Source of the DNA: Ramlibacter tataouinensis
Lineage (GTDB): Bacteria; Pseudomonadota; Gammaproteobacteria; Burkholderiales; Burkholderiaceae_C
Assembly (NCBI GenBank): GCA_002427815.1
Contig: DIZF01000063.1
Span: 1 to 35,322, forward strand
Length of the DNA: 35,322 nt
Direction: 5' to 3'
The notes beneath the pieces are model-generated. The model was not told the origin of the DNA and searched no databases. It worked only from the letters and a program-made list of their open reading frames with translations. Below are positions 34,630-35,322 of the stretch, one piece after another (position 1 is the stretch's first letter; every line of letters starts with the position of its first letter). A program made the position numbers and the translations under genes.

Positions 34630-35322
34630 TCATGCCGGATGGGGGTTGCGGGGATGGGCCAGTCCCTGCTGCAGCAGCTCGGCCCGGGTGCCGACCTGCG
34701 CCGCATGGCTGCGCGGCTCGATGCCGAGCATGGCCGCGATCTCGCGCGAGGCCGCCACGGCTTCCTCGGGGCTGATGCCGGTTGCCACCCCCATGGCCTC
34801 GAACATCGTCACCAGGTCCTCGGTCGGCAGGTTGCCGACCGACGCCACGCTGGTCGGCATGGCGATGCCGCCGCCGATGCCGCAGATCGAACCTTCGATG
34901 AACGAGGCGCCGGCGTCCACTGCGGCCAGCACGTTGGCGGTGCCGCACCCCGACAGGTTGTGGACGTGGTAGCCGGCCTCGCAGTCCGGCAGCTCGTCGG
35001 CGATGCGCCGGAAGATCGAGCCGACCTGCCGCGGGTCTTCCATGCCCATGGAGCCTGCGATATAGAAGCGCTTGATGCCCGCGTTGCGGAACCGCCGCAT
35101 GAGGCCGATGGTCTTGTCCGGCGGGATCGGGCCCTCGTAGGCGCACCACAACGCCACGCCCACCGCCATCACGAAGCCCACGCCGGCGGCGTCGGCCGTG
35201 CGGAAGCACTTGACCCCCTGCTCCACCGCCTCTTCCAGCGACATGTTCTGGTTCTTGCGCAGGTAGGTCTCGCTGACGGTGATGAGGCCGAGCAGCTCGT
35301 CGAGCCCGGAGCCGAGCGCCCG
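34630..35322 (-). CDS. HMG-CoA lyase-like protein, C-terminal part (partial)
   Basis: The visible 230 residues are the C-terminal part of a DRE-TIM (HMGL-like) metallolyase and the gene enters from the right edge in frame. The metal-binding His-x-His is seen in GYHVHNLSGCG, followed by ANVLAAVDAGASFIEGSICGIGGG. At the position where HMG-CoA lyase has its catalytic Cys in GLGGCPYA, this protein has GIGGGIAMP, so the cysteine is missing; a different Cys occurs earlier (SICG). It may therefore perform another retro-aldol or Claisen reaction. It lies 58 bases upstream of livK and is probably the first visible gene of this operon. Confidence 0.85.
   Translation of the reverse strand, partial: RALGSGLDELLGLITVSETYLRKNQNMSLEEAVEQGVKCFRTADAAGVGFVMAVGVALWCAYEGPIPPDKTIGLMRRFRNAGIKRFYIAGSMGMEDPRQVGSIFRRIADELPDCEAGYHVHNLSGCGTANVLAAVDAGASFIEGSICGIGGGIAMPTSVASVGNLPTEDLVTMFEAMGVATGISPEEAVAASREIAAMLGIEPRSHAAQVGTRAELLQQGLAHPRNPHPA

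Overview
The window is a high-GC, tightly packed bacterial chromosome segment. Gene content points to a betaproteobacterium of the order Burkholderiales, probably Comamonadaceae-like: a str operon ending in tuf, HemB with an aspartate-type metal site beside HemJ, a c5-type di-haem cytochrome, MCE lipid-transport genes with a STAS-fused permease, DehI- and AtuA-family proteins, and LivK/LivF-type transport genes. No insertion sequence, integrase, phage gene or CRISPR array was seen.

Layout. 1-3540 (minus) is the str operon rpsL-rpsG-fusA-tuf with its own promoter and intergenic hairpins; tuf runs off the left edge. 3682-7383 (minus) is a close-packed run hemJ, VanZ-family gene, [2Fe-2S] thioredoxin-like ferredoxin, alpha/beta hydrolase, D-Ala-D-Ala carboxypeptidase. 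7472-7606 holds a strong candidate small-RNA gene with promoter, CCTCCC-loop hairpin and terminator, back to back with hemB; its position and orientation match the anti-hemB RNA motif known from Burkholderiales. 7745-9859 (plus) is hemB and a CorA-type transporter. 9856-11968 (minus) is HCCA isomerase, dienelactone hydrolase, an amidohydrolase-like C-terminal remnant and a glutathione S-transferase. 12065-13949 (plus) is SDR, MaoC-type hydratase and MarC. 13849-18067 (minus) is an MCE/Mla-type lipid ABC system (permease, ATPase, MlaD, lipoprotein) plus a cyclic-nucleotide-binding protein. 18214-25913 (plus) is enoyl-CoA hydratase, AtuA-family protein, MmsA-type aldehyde dehydrogenase, a secreted glycoside-hydrolase-like protein and a GMC oxidoreductase, mostly joined by ATGA overlaps. 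25914-28879 holds a structured intergenic region with a terminator, a conserved hypothetical gene, a di-haem cytochrome c, tRNA-Arg(CCG), an HbpS/GlcG-type protein and a GNAT acetyltransferase with a short upstream ORF. 29254-29508 is a small lipoprotein. 29549-35322 (minus) is an operon running HMG-CoA-lyase-like protein (partial), LivK, LivF, DehI-family protein, nitroreductase, LeuD-like small subunit, and a damaged LeuC-like large subunit.

Main points of interest: the sRNA opposite hemB; the 29.5-35.3 kb operon, which looks like a catabolic or uptake pathway of unknown substrate and whose terminal aconitase-family large subunit has lost about 110 residues and carries a frameshift in a six-C run; the HMG-CoA-lyase-like enzyme that lacks the usual catalytic cysteine; and the secreted GH-like protein with an inserted beta domain, translationally coupled between MmsA and a GMC oxidoreductase. 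All family assignments were made by reading the sequences; no search was run.
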